Source: Hirudo medicinalis (Eukaryota > Annelida > Clitellata > Hirudinida > Hirudinidae). From it: DNA of 64,000 bases. The notes under the pieces are model-generated. The model made no database searches and had not been told where the DNA came from. It saw only the letters and a program-made list of their open reading frames with translations. Shown here piece after piece: positions 36,401 through 49,400 of the stretch; position 1 is the first letter of the stretch, and each line of letters begins with the position of its first letter. The translations under genes and the position numbers were made by a program. The DNA is taken from NCBI GenBank assembly GCA_011800805.1, contig MPNW01000069.1, forward strand, positions 28,340 to 92,339, in the 5' to 3' direction.

Positions 36401-38315
36401 CAACCAACCTGGCGTGTCTTGCGTAGGTTGACATCCCCTTCATCCCATATACAATCATTTCCCTCACACCGTGAATGTCCTCTCCATAAATTTCCTTATC
36501 TCTCTTCACTCCAAACCTTTTGCCTGCAGTTATAAAGCGCCATTGCATTAATACATATGTTGTATTATATATATTGTATTGTATATATTGAATTATATAT
36601 ATTGTATTGTCTACATTGTTATATTGTATTACACATATATTGTATTAATACATATATATCATCTGAACCACTTCCGTAATTAGAGGCAACTTAGTTCATC
36701 AGATATAATATTTAAATATTTAACATAACACCAAAAACATACTTGGAAAACATGGTAACTACATAAACTATGATCTCCCCATAGTTTAAAATGAAATGAT
36801 CATTAGTGCACTTGTACTTATACATAGAATGAGTACTACTCGAGTACCGATTTCAGGTACTTGTACTCATACTCGTACTAGGGCCTTGAGTACTTGTACT
36901 TGGACCTCAGTACTTGGTTCCATGTCTGATCATTAGAAACAGAAACAACTTCTTCGCATAAGTGAATCAGATGCATCTTCGGGCTAAATGAAAAGTCGGG
37001 CAAATGCCACTTGTGTCTTAGTAGCCAAAAGAGGTTATTATCAAGCGCTATGCAAATGTTTTAGCAGCACATAATTTGAACTATTTTTATTGAATTAATT
37101 ATTTGTGAATTATTTTCTAATCCAACCCTCCTCAGAAAGAAATTCTTTGTTCCACTGTGGTTCGCCATCTTTATAAGGAGACCAATGCACTTCCTGCAGG
37201 TGATCCCAGTTCTTGGATGGCAATCCTTTCTCTGCGCATTTTTTCTCGTACAGTGACCTCAGTAGCTCTCTGTACTCGTAAGCAGTTTTGATGTACGTTA
37301 CGAATCTTTCTGAGTCGAAGTTGACATTTGTTAGGGTGCTGCGTAATAAATAATATCATGTAATAAATATTACCACAGGCTGTATTAATAATTTATTAAG
37401 GATAAGAATCACAACAGTGGTTCCCAAACTAAGCTCCCCTCTTCAAAGAAATTTGTCTATCCTTGCTTAAGCCCTTCCCGATAATGAGATCATATTTAAC
37501 CAAATGCTGGGGGACGCATCTACCTCCCACTTCTCAGGCGCCCCTTCCCCCGGAACCATTGAATTATAAGTTTCAAATGAGTTGATGAAAACGTAAAATT
37601 GGTTAACAGGTGATTAATCAACCTAAACAAGGCGCTGAAAGTGAAATCGTAAATTTCTTCAGGGATGAGAACTCCCTCCTTCTTTCCATTCGTGCTAAAA
37701 ATTGCGATTCCTTTGACAAGTCCACACAGGAGATCTTGAAGTTCGGCAACTTCGGGAAGTTTGCCGCACACTCCAACTGTCGTGCATCCCTTGCCGGATT
37801 TTGTTTGCTCGCATTGAAAGCAGAACATTTTCTCTGCAGTAACGATATGTCGATATTTTATGCAAACATAACAAATTTAATTTTGGGTTCACGGAGTTCC
37901 ATTCACATAGGAAATAATGCAAAAAATGTTTACTTATATCTCAGGAGTTAAAAATGCATTGAAAAGTGCTACTCTCATTGGCAGCGCGAGGAGATTAAGA
38001 TATTATAGGAGATTACAAGATTAAATTGATTTCCATAATATTGTTTGCTTAACGAATTAATTCTTTCCATGACCTTCAATCTCAGAGATTTTTAAAAATA
38101 TTTTCAAAGTTTTAAATTAAACTAAATTCTTTACCTTCCGCGTTATTTTTCCTTCTGACGGCTGTGCTGTTGGTACTCATAGAATTGCATGGAAATGCTT
38201 GTGGTAAGTTTCTCGATGCAAACAACGCCGGGGAGCACAAACCGCGTGACAAACTCCATTTTCTTGATTCCACTATCCTCACGAAGCATAAACATCTCCT
38301 GAGATTGGAGGCCAT
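33484..38315 (-). CDS. hcp: Mitochondrial-type hybrid cluster protein (HCP)
   Basis: Iron-sulfur enzyme with a [4Fe-4S] or [2Fe-2S] cluster and a unique Fe-S-O hybrid cluster; bacterial relatives reduce NO or hydroxylamine. Eight exons in transcript order: 38315-38135, 37833-37623, 37338-37127, 36523-36363, 36177-35995, 35810-35676, 34451-34140, 34008-33484. Every junction is in phase, giving 639 residues. Residues 1-60 come from exon 1 ([20 protein letters not shown]...): rich in Arg and Ser, with a single acidic residue in the first 50, a typical mitochondrial targeting peptide. The catalytic body starts [12 protein letters not shown]-terminal cluster cysteines are Cys65, 68, 77 and 83 (C-x2-C-x8-C-x5-C). 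Hybrid-cluster ligands, aligned from memory with Desulfovibrio HCP, are all present: His in TGHDMND, Glu in THGEMLP, Cys in TTNCVV, Cys in GGCDGSE, Cys in MGCAKYR, Cys in GQCNDSY, and Glu/Lys in WFEQKAV. No Hcr-type reductase is nearby. An in-frame ATG at 38390 could lengthen the start. Confidence 0.95.
36545..36660. repeat. TATATTG-type tandem repeat in an HCP intron
   Basis: Imperfect tandem units of TATATATTGTATTG between HCP exons 3 and 4. Confidence 0.75.
36815..36925. repeat. GTAC-rich quasi-palindromic cluster in an HCP intron
   Basis: A 110-bp stretch dense in GTACTTGTACT, GAGTAC and GTACTC words, which are near-palindromic and can pair with each other. It may be the remains of a tandem array or of a transposon end. 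Confidence 0.55.
37415..37561. mobile_element. Older hAT-type MITE, 147 bp, in an HCP intron
   Basis: Left end CAGTGGTTCCCAAACT, right end (reverse complement) CAATGGTTCCGGGGG. Flanks AATCACAA (37407-37414) and AATTATAA (37562-37569) match at six of eight positions and differ by transitions only. This fits an eroded 8-bp hAT target duplication. Same terminal repeat as the copy at 27620. Confidence 0.65.
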
Positions 38316-41300
38316 CTTGTTGAAGTAACAGGAAAGCACCACAAAGGAATTTTTACGTTCAACTTCGAAAATCTTCAACCTTCGAAACAAAGCGTTTACA
38401 AAGCTTCACACAAACAAGCCAAAGGAATGCTTGAATATTTATTGAGGTACGCATACGCGCAGCGAACGAAAACAAACTAATCACACTCTCCCCAGAAAAT
38501 TTTCCATCGCTCGCAATTCAATTTAACAAATTTTTAAGAAATCATATTGGGAAATCACTGCCTTATCACTGTTTTATCACTATACTTTTCCATATTTATC
38601 ACTTACTAACGATGCAATCACCCCTTGAATGAATGATAAGCGTTTGGGCCAATTTTATGATCGGTATTTGAAAAGTTCCTGATGACAGTAACAATTCATG
38701 TTTTCAACCACGTTTAAATCTATGGCTGGTTAAACACGGCAACCCAAATTGGCTGCTTGCGGTCTGCAGCAGTTTTAGACACAAGCCTTACTTCGACACA
38801 ATTTTTTCTCATTCTCGTTGTGATCAGTGCCAATTACTAAATCATAATATTCTTCTTAACATTCAGGATGCACGTGTTTCTAATGGATTTCAAGCTCATT
38901 ACAATAATAAGTTGCTCAAGTGACTACAATATAGAATTAAAATATTTTATACAAAAACAATGTAAAATCCTTAAAATCCAAGAATAACAAGAGCAACAAC
39001 GACTCATCAGTGCCAAGTTCGTTTGTAAAGAATGTTGGTCCTATTTGTTCAACGCTCCGAAGAAGCGGTTACACTGTCAAGGTTACAACAATTTCAACTG
39101 TTCGAGATCGACATCATTAACTGTGTTTCATTTAATTCGATTCGCATGAATTGTCGCAAATAAAAAAAATCTTAAGACTCCCTTCTTTTGTAAAAATGAC
39201 AACTTTAAATGGGACATAAAAAATTATTTTTCAACGCAGGAGAAAGCAATCCTGGGAGAACAAAAGTTGATTCTAACGATTGCTAAATTCGCGGTTCCTT
39301 GTGACATTGCATTACATGATTTACGACGAATTCTTGCATATTTTTAACGTTACAACAATTAATAAATTTTAATTTTTATGATTTCTTGAAATTATAATTT
39401 GAATTAACTACAATTTAATAATTGTAGCCAAATTTTAATAAATTATTTAATAATATTACTTTTATTTTTAATTTTGATAATAACTAAAATATAATTGTTT
39501 TCGCACCACCTTTATAAAGTTTTATAAATTAATGCTTTATAAAAAGGCATTATTAGATATAATAACATTTTTTAAATAAATCAATTTAAATTTGGTGAAT
39601 AGTTTTAAGAGAAAATTCATTAGCATTCTCCAATCAGTTGATAACTCAATTGTTTATTGGTTTTCAGGTCGTCATACTTTTACGCGTAAGTAATTTACCC
39701 GGTTGTAAACCTAAGTAAAATCGTAAACTTAAGTAAAAAAAGTGACTTAAGTAAAATCTTAATTAAGTAAAGTTTTTGTAGATCTTATATTTAAACATAA
39801 ACATGAATGCAAAAACTTAGGTTATATTCGATTCTATCCATAAAATACAAAATTGATTAAGATTATTTATTTTTTACTAACATTGGATTTTATTAATTTC
39901 ACAATTAATTTGCATCTAAGCCTTTAATTTTAATAATTAGTTAATTTTTTATGTCGATCGCAACAACTAAAATGTGGAGCATTGATTCAACAGAATTGAC
40001 TCAAACGTTTAAATTCACCGTAAATAAGTTCATACAACAGTTTAAGAAGCATTCACGTTACAACTTCAATCGAATTAACAATGTAACCAGTTATTCTTCG
40101 ACTGATCTTCGTTAAGCATTGTTCGCCATTCAACAGTTTAAAATTTATTTCTGAAAAATCAAGGTTTTGAAGAATTCTGAGCAAGGGCGTGCTTGAAAAT
40201 ATTGAAATGTCGAAAAACAACGAAAGATATGGAAATAATGCCTTTCTGATAAAATTGGAGAGTGTGAAGTTAAAAGCAGCTTTGAAACTTTGAAATTTCA
40301 ACTTTTCCCATGGAGGGGTAAACCCTCGCACAACTTGATGAGACGACCTTTTTTGGCTTCTCGCCAAAAGCCGGGGGTAACAGCCACTTAGGGAGAATTT
40401 TTTTATTCAACTTTGAGGCGCTATTTGTTTTACAAAATGCAATTTGAACTCAATTTCGTTGTTTACTTTTCATCGGTGTAATTCGCCAGTTTGAGCTGGA
40501 TCTTAATATTGTAATGTTTACTTTTGGCATGGTTAATGTGCACTTGAAACAGACAACTGATTTCTTGTTAACATAGAGGTTGACTTTGTATCACAAATAT
40601 GTTGTGCTACCAGTAACCCAATCAACAATAAACTTCAGCCAAATTAGGACGAAAATTGCAAACAGCAACTGTCTTGCAGTTTAAGAATGTTATAAAAATC
40701 ACAAAACAACAACAAATATCCGACTTGTAATAAATTGCAAATTCGAAGTCAAGGAAGGAAGTTCTCAGAAATGTTTGATCTTGACCTTCAAATGCTACTT
40801 GCACATTGTCCTTGGTCTTGCTACGTGGCTCTTACTGCACAGAAGCTGATAATTGAGAAATGGATGCGGTGAGTGTCTTTCATGCTTCGATGTTTTGACA
40901 AAGCACTCAACACGCCTTGAGAAAAGGGAATCTATAAATAGTTAATATAATAATTCTATTACAATAGTTGTAATATAATATTATAATGTAATAATTAATT
41001 TACAACATAAAATGTAAAATATTTTTAAGGAATTCATGACTCTTGCAACTACTCGTGTCTGCATTTCTCTCTAAATCTCGCAGCTAAGCACTTATAATCG
41101 TTATTAACTAATCACGTATCTTTCGAATATTTCAGTCATTTAATATGTGAATTGTTACAAATGCACTAATGCACTGGAAGTAGGATCATCAAAAATATCT
41201 GCAAATTACAAGTGTGATTTCACTTCTCCTAAGCAAGGCAAGTGAACCACGTTACCAGATCAGAGCATAAATAACCATGGATAATTAAATAATAGTGAAG

Positions 41301-42747
41301 TCCTCAACGAATTTGAAAGGCTATTACAAAGAACAAAGATCGAAGGAATAATGAGGGCATAAAACTTTCAAAAATAAAGACGTGGGAGTCTATTTCATGG
41401 TCTCAACGCAATATCTGCACTTGGATGCGCATCCAAGCTTGAAAAGCTTACGAGCTTATAAGCTTAAAAAGAAATTTCTAACTAAGTAATTCGTTCAGTT
41501 AAACTTTAGACAGCTCCTCCAACAATAAAAGAAGAAACTTCCTTATCCAAAATCTAACCAAAGAAGATCTTCTGAACGGGATTGTCTGAAAGCCAAGAAG
41601 GATGCTAACATTCAGCATAGAAACCCTATTAATCATGAATATTCAAGATTTGGCAAATAAGGGAGTTATTTGCCTCCCTATTGCGTAGGTGGTCCTTCAC
41701 CCCTCAATATTTTGAGGACACCCATCCTCCCAGTAGCTATCCTCAGTGGGGCTGTTCATTTATAAGCAACCAAATTATGAGTAAATTTGGATAAGCCAAA
41801 TAAAAACGTCATCAGATGACCAGTTTTGGCAGATGTACCCCTGGCTGCTGGTTAACCCCCCACTCCAATTACAAAATCCTGTACAATTCCCTGCTTGGTA
41901 AAAATACCTTTTTATTTCAAATTTATAATTTATTGATATTTATTTTGTGTTCGACAGGATTTTCCATGAGCTTTATAATTGAAAGCAATTAATTGAAAAA
42001 TACCGCTGTGATATTGCTTAAGTACTTCAATCAGTTTATGTAAAAGTGTTTTCATGTTTAATGCGTTTAATGCAACAGACGTAAGAGAAGACTGCTAGAA
42101 TTGTCACAACATCTAGCGACTATTTAAAATTGCATCGCCCTTGAGCTTCGTTTGATAATATGCAATAATTATAATGATAATATGCAATGTTTAATTAAAT
42201 ATCATGGTTAAACATTGTTGTTTACATCTGGTAAATTTAAAAAAAATCCATGAATGTTTAAGAGTTTGTATTGATTTATATTTTTCCATTTTGGGTGCGA
42301 GTGAGGTTAACAATCAAGGTATTATTTGCGATTGGAAATAATGAAATGATCATAATTGTTTCTATTTGCAGCCAAATTATAGTCGATTTATGCACTTATC
42401 TGATACAACCATTCGGATTCATGAATGAACTCAATAAATGTTCTTGCAAATGAACCACGCCGATAATGGAGTCTCATGCACGACTCTTCCCGTGTTACGC
42501 AGTGACCCCACGTGACCGGAAAATTGATGGCAAGTCTAAATGGAATTGGACTGAAAGACAAATTCAGAAATAAATCGATTTATAAAGAAAAATTACAACG
42601 AAAAGAAGTGTTTAAAAGGCGTTCATGTTAACCATTTTAAAGTGTTAGTTATTTAGTGACAAAAACTGTTTAGCAGCCAATACATCATTCACAATCACAA
42701 ATCTTTGCAATTGGGTGAAGGATTCACGGACTAAATATGGCGGACTC
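38316..42747. other. Long intergenic region
   Basis: About 4.4 kb, very AT-rich in 39340-39960. The minus frame at 40053-40367 (about 104 codons) sits in a GC-richer patch and may be repeat-derived; I could not name it. I see no spliced gene here. Confidence 0.4.
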
Positions 42748-42984
42748 TTAAAGCAACGACTTAGAGGCAGCTCTTGGAATGCTGGGAATGATGTTGGTTT
42801 TAGAACCAGCATGGTCAAGAACTCTTAAGGTCGATTGTAGGCAGCACCGATAATCGTTCTCAAGTGATAAATAGTCGGAAGAATTTGGTCCAGAAACATC
42901 AGCAATCCTGAGGCAAAAGGATCGCCTGTGGACAACTAAGTGGCGATCTCTTGTTTTCTGCATTGAGTTGTAACCTTGACCCAT
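42748..42984 (-). CDS. Possible exon or repeat-derived frame, unknown
   Basis: A 78-codon open frame of balanced composition (e.g. RIADVSGPNSSDYLSLENDY) in a GC-richer patch. There is no start or splice context I trust and no recognised family. It may be an exon of a minus-strand gene or an old repeat. Confidence 0.2.
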   Translation of the reverse strand: MGQGYNSMQKTRDRHLVVHRRSFCLRIADVSGPNSSDYLSLENDYRCCLQSTLRVLDHAGSKTNIIPSIPRAASKSLL

Positions 42985-43129
42985 TCAAGGATGGATGTTA
43001 ACGGGGTCCATGGACAGCTGGGCTTTCGTGGACGACAAACGAGACAAAGAGTGGGTGCTTGGAAGATATTGATCGGCGAGCAACAGCAGCCAACAGACAC
43101 CACCCATCTCATTCTTCGATGTTGTTTTG

Positions 43130-43190
43130 GTGATGATAACGATGATCATGATGATGACGATGGTGGTAGTAATGATGGTGATGACGATTA
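43130..43190. repeat. (GAT)n microsatellite
   Basis: GATGATNNN units, translated as an Asp run in one frame. Confidence 0.8.
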
Positions 43191-43323
43191 GATCACTAGC
43201 AGAGATGAAAGAAGTTGCCAAACGGTCCATTAAATATTTGAGTTCAGTTTGAAGAAGATTTCAAGCAAGATTACAGCCTTCCCTTCCTCCGTTCACCAAT
43301 CCTTCCATCCATCCCTCGTACAG

Positions 43324-46300
43324 GCAGGCACGAGAAAGCCCATCCAACTTCTAGCAACATCTGCTGGCCAGTCGAGGTCTCCTGGAAAACCAAACGCACG
43401 AATCCGTGTTTGCATCTCGGATTCAATAGCCGTCGACAGGTGGCTCTCTGCATCTCTAACTTAATGCGCAGTATTTCAATGAACGCACCTAACTAACTTG
43501 TTTAGACCGTTCTAGTCGTCATCATCGTAGTCTTCGTCGTCATCACAATCACGGCCTTAACTTCAACTTCATAAGCTCCGACAGGATTCCGATCAGCGTT
43601 CGATCCGTCCATGGATGTTTTGCACCGATTGGATATCAAATGCGAAACAAGGAGGAAATGAAAAAGTCAGGGAGAGCATCGAGCAGGTCGGTTTAATTGT
43701 GAAGTTTAAGCAACTTGCTGCGTTTATTGCCATCGCCGTTTGCACTGCTCACCGGTGTGAACAAAAACAGCAACATTATTTTAAGTATTTCAGAATTTGT
43801 CAATTTCAAATTTGTGTGACGTCGCCGTCAAATAGTTCAACTGAAAACCTAGAAATAATACTCACCACAAAAACCTCTTTCGTGAAGTTTGAGGGCGTCA
43901 ATTGATGATTAAATTTCCGCTGAGTTTCGTTTCCAGACGACATTAAACAACTTAGGAATCGTTGGAAAGGCAACTCTTAAATGCCATCGTTTGTGAAGCA
44001 GATGTGACTTTTCCACATGTGATGAACTTTTCATCGCTCCGTTGAAGTGAAATTTCTCTTTTCATCGATGAATTCTTAAAGTTCCTGGCGCATGTGAACT
44101 TTGAACTTTGACTGGGTCGTGATTGAATGATGAATTGCAAGAAGGAATAATGGAAAGGTATTACATTGCCGAGCTCTCGCATGTCATTATGTTGTTGTAA
44201 TGCTGTTTATATCGGTATTATGATAACTGCGGGAATGAGGACAACCTATGATGACGATGGTGGTGGTGATGATGAGGATGCTTGAGGTGATGATGATAAT
44301 GGCGAACATTTGGGATGAAAAGAATGTACTCGAAAACTTGTTCTTCATCTTGTCTTTCCAAAAATAGCAACACCACTGATTGGCTGGAAAAAAGGAGGAT
44401 TGAAATGCTTTCAAGAACTTAAAACATAATAATAACAACTCGCTGCTCACCAAGTTAACCGAAATTCCATTCTCTCGAGGGCATTTCATAATTTTAATAA
44501 TGATTTAATAATTTTAATAATGATTTAATAAATTTAATTAATAATTTAATAAATTTAATTAATGACTGCAATTATTGTTGTCTTAAATTAATTTCAATAT
44601 GATTTCGATCCTGATTTTTATTCTGAATGACCGATCAAAGATGCAAATTACAACCGACTATTTTTAAATGTTATAACATTTATGTTATAAGCCACCTTAT
44701 TTTATTATTGAGAAACTTTCTTATGGTTATGATTATGATACTTGAGATTGCGATGATCTGGCATGAATTTGTTTTTTCATGCATAGAAATAGCGAGTTGG
44801 CGGAGGATTGAATTATTTTTTTAAAACCCGGATGTGATGATTAATCATAATTTTCTAAATTGATTGCATCCTGAAATTCAATTTAAACCAAGGCTCATTA
44901 AGAACTGAAGACTAGAAATTATTATTTTTACGATTTTAAAAACTTCTGAAATTCCTCGGAAAAGCGTAAAATACTTGGTAAACTTTATTTCCAGTTTCAG
45001 GAAGGCAGGTTGCTTTAATTATATTCAATAAAAGATGAACACTTACAGGTGGAACAGGTTAACTGACTACATGGTTGTAGATCTTGAGGTGATTAAGCAG
45101 GAGTGATTAACTCATTTAATGGATTCCACTATTTCTTGCTTAATTCAAAATATTTCCGTCTTCAAAGTCATGATTCTCTTGATCCATTTAGGACATTCCT
45201 TTAATACTTGTTTATAGATTACCACGAATAATTAATAAGTAATTGCTAGTTGATAAACAATTATTAAGAACAAATTAAGACAAAATAATATAATTCATGA
45301 AATAGTTTCACATGAATTTCCGAATTAAAGTCCTTACCTCCACTCACAGGTGATGAAAACCGTGCATCGTCGGTGGGAAAGGGTAATGATGTAAATAATT
45401 GATAGTCTCATTGGAATCGAGAAGCCGAGTAACTTGATATCCTCGCATACTTCAAACTTATATCTGGGCTAAGTTCAAATTAACTGGAAATTTATTTGTA
45501 TTTGGACGATCTTTTGAGCGCCTTATAAATATTATATAATATTATAAATTGTTATAAATATTATGTTATTATTATCATAAATCCGATTAGAATGTGGAGG
45601 CACTTTTTTTTATTGTTGATCTTGTTGTTTTATTAAAGTCCGTTACACAAACTCGATGATCAGATGATCAGGTTCGAATAGGTGCTGCTGTCATGAGAGG
45701 ACGAAGTCTTAAACATCAGAGGAGCACAATGCACTTTTTAATTGTTCCACAATTGCGGCACCCCCACCCGAGGGCATCCCTGGCGCTGCAGGGTGGGTTG
45801 CGTACACGACATATTACGACTGTCGCTATTACCGCCGCATATAGGAATTCAATCTATTGAGCTTGCCTGCATGATTTCCCTATGTTCCAATTCCTGGTCA
45901 TCATCCTCATCGTCTTCAACATCATCACTACAGCCATTACCATCATCGTCATCGTCATCATCATCTTCTTCATCTCCTCATCGTCGGTATCTTTATCTCT
46001 AACGCTGGTTTCATCGCTTAATCGGCAAGATGGTTCGCGAAAGTTTCTCACAATTTCACTTTTATCATCTCCGACCAATGATGATGATGATGATGATGAT
46101 TATTATTTTTTTTTTTTAACACACATTTTGAGATTGTTGTTATTACCATTATCATTATCATTATTGTTAATTATTATTAACATAATAATAATTATTATTA
46201 TTATAATTGGGTTTATTACACCGTAGACGCTTGGCTAAATAGGATTCAACTCTATTAAATCAAGAGGACCAACCAAACATCATGATTAATCCTTTGTAGG

Positions 46301-46417
46301 AACCTTTCGATGTAATAGTTAATTAATAACAAACATACTTTTATTAGTCGTAGTATTGTGTTAATATTTATTCTTATTATGATTATTACTGTTATTATTG
46401 TTATTATTATTATTTTT

Positions 46418-46458
<41 letters not shown>

Positions 46459-49400
46459 TATCATTGTTTTAATATTATTGTTGTTGTTGTTATTATTTTT
46501 ATTATTATTATTATTATTATTATTCTGAGGTTGAATTAATATTAGCTCTCTTTCATTGTTGATAAATAAACCTATTTAAAAGATCTAGAGCCTGTTGCTT
46601 CTAATGCAGGTGGCAATGATGGTAATGATGGTGATGATGATGATGATGATGATGATTGCAACGATTAACATTGTTTAAATTAAATATTTGTGTCAATAAT
46701 ACGAAATTATTTCCTCTTATATTTATTGGATTGAAATGGACAAAGACAATGATTGATATTTCGTCTGCAAGAATGGAAGAATGCTATGGAAGATTGAAAA
46801 CGGTTAATAACAAGATTTATCCCGAAATATTCATGAAATTGCATGTAAAAATTACTTCATCAAGATGAATTAAAGGAAAGATTTTGTTGTTATATTATAA
46901 TTAATTATGGTATATTTAACAGACTTTAAAATATTATTTGCTCTGACGCTCTGGATGGATTTTTCATCTCAAAAGCTACTTGAAAGTTGTCACTAAGGAG
47001 ATTGTAACATTTTTTTTCTGAAATACGAGATTTTTTTCTGACATCAGATGAAATTGTGTTGCAGTTTCAAACACAAAGAAGCCCCAACAAGTTTTGTTCC
47101 ATTTTTTTTAACGATTTGTTATTTTTATTTGTTTTTTGAGATTCAAGTCAATGGATCTGGCCAAAGAATGCAAAATGTTTTTGAAATACGCAGATTATTT
47201 GACTTCGTGAATTAAATTATTGAAATTAATTTCCTCAACTCAAACAAGTTTGGAAAACATCTAAAACTGCGCTATAGCTGACTTAATCTGAATTTAATTT
47301 GGTAGAACACAAGCCTTTACTCGAGAAATGTAATGGCGAAAAATTGTTGCAAAAACGTTTGATCCAGTTTGAACTCTGGCCAATTAATTCAATTAATTCA
47401 ACTAATTGACGATGGACTCAAAGGAAACCTCGAGCCTCGTTTTCCTTTCTTCCTTTTTTGTGGGCCTTGAAATTCTCGCCAGGACTGAGCAGCGTATTGA
47501 GGGATCGATTGTTCAACTCACCGAGTTGAGTTCTTGATCACACATTTCCTTCTGATTTTGCATTTTGAGTCCAACAATCCTCCTGACGTCATCAGTTTCC
47601 TTTTTTGAAAGGAGTTTGCATTTCCTACAGGAATACGATCTCAGGATTTAAGTTCAAAGACATTTTATTAACATTGAAATAGTAATAATAATAATAATCA
47701 TCATCATCATCATCCATAATTTTTATTCATAAAGTTAATTTTACCTAAAATAGAGGTAATTATATAACAATAATTTGTCATTTACTTACTAAAATTGCAC
47801 TTAATAGCCAAATAAAATCGATCAAAACTTGTTATTTATATTAATTGTTTCATTTTATTCCATGTTATTTCTTAAATAGCAATTATTTGCTTCAAAAGCG
47901 GACTCATTCGTAATCTCTGCTTGAGTTTCATTTTGTTTGCTCACGATCCTGGAAATTTCAGATGTCTGATGAATCTGTCACAAGACAAATAAATTAAATT
48001 ATTAAATTAATTACTTTATAATTTAATTAATTTATAATTTAATTAATTCATATTTATTAATTCATTATTAATTATTCATTATTCAATTATTAATTCATAA
48101 ATTATTAAATTATTAAATTAATTAAATTATAAATGCTTTGACAATTTATCTCTACTAAGTGAAATGCACTCAGTATTTTAATGAATATGACGTAGTAGAA
48201 TATAACGTGACAACAATTAAATAAGTCAAAAAGCATTGTCGTCATCATTCACCCAGCAAATCAGGTCAGGTGGATTCTCTCCACGTGACGTTCGCTGACC
48301 ATCCCGACCAGTACGTCATCAACTCCGATAGCGGGATATTTTTGGCAAACGATGACGTCATGACGGATGCTCCTACCGCCGACAAGAGCAAATGTGATAA
48401 AGTGCAAGCAAACAAACCGGTCAGACCAATCCTGAAGCTGCAAAAGTGTGTCAGGTAATTCATGAATTATTAATGAGCAAATAATTATCTTTATCGGCGA
48501 TGAATAACGAGATGTAAATGCGAAATGATCACTAAAATAGGGAACAAATTTAAAACATCCATTTGGAAAATCTTTCCTGGATAAAACAGTTGTATGCCAC
48601 GTGCGTGCAAAAGGCCTTCAAGGACCCCGTTTGGAGTCTGTTGATGGAAATCACTTCTCGCATGAAATGCGAATCCCAGAAAAGCAGTTCCACTATTGTT
48701 GTTGTTGTTGTTTCTCAAGGTAACGTTGCTATTCAACAATTGTTGAATTTGTTTCTGGAGGGCAGAAGTAGCACAAAGTTATAATGGAGTAAAGAAAACA
48801 TTAGTAATGATCGTTTTATTTCCAATAATGCTTTGTTGCCAGCGTGGAAAGTCAAGACAATCCGTTTTTGATGAACGGAGAGCTAATGAAGAAGGCCGAC
48901 TACATAATCAACAATTCAACTATTTCTCGCAAGAGGATCCGAATCGCCGACCCCGATCTCGTGAAATCAGAATCAAGTCATCAAACAGCAGTAGAGACTC
49001 AATCCAAGCCCGTTACATGCAGTGAAATAGTCAAAATCGGTGGCACAGAAGTGACTGGAACGACCTGCTTGTCAAAGGACGACTTGGTTGTCATGGACAT
49101 CTGCTCGTCAGACTCGAACAAGGACCAAAGTTCTCTCGAAGACGTCAGGTCCCTCACAACCATCGATCGATCCCCCAGTCACATCAGAGAGATTCCGAGC
49201 AATCAACAATCTGAAGTTCGATGCGACGCAAATTCTCATCCAAGCGATGCTCACGACCGTCTTCTGGTCAACTTGCCAGAGGAGGATATGGATTTCCTGG
49301 AGACATCTAGACCGCTTCTGCCTCATCAGACTTCAAACTCGGAGGCCGTCGAGCATCCTCTGACATCCGCCCAGAAAGCCAATGGTACGAATCCTCATTT

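Noticed and set aside
33484..38315. HCP as bacterial contamination in the assembly
   Set aside because: Seven GT-AG introns with exact phase agreement, an AT-rich intron background like the neighbours, and an intronic hAT MITE show that it is a resident eukaryotic gene.
40053..40367. 104-codon minus-strand frame
   Set aside because: GC-richer patch, but no start context, splice borders or recognisable domain; may be repeat-derived, so not called as a gene.
43012..43071. MDSWAFVDDKRDKEW as first exon of the CaaX gene
   Set aside because: Good start context, but no donor gives the phase needed by the exon at 43324. Kept only as a remark.
46255..46464. Minus-strand frame of Met and Ile runs
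   Set aside because: It is a translation of trinucleotide microsatellite, not a gene.
49088..49363. Alternative frames over the CaaX-gene last exon
   Set aside because: Shadows of the 218-codon frame. They lack splice support.
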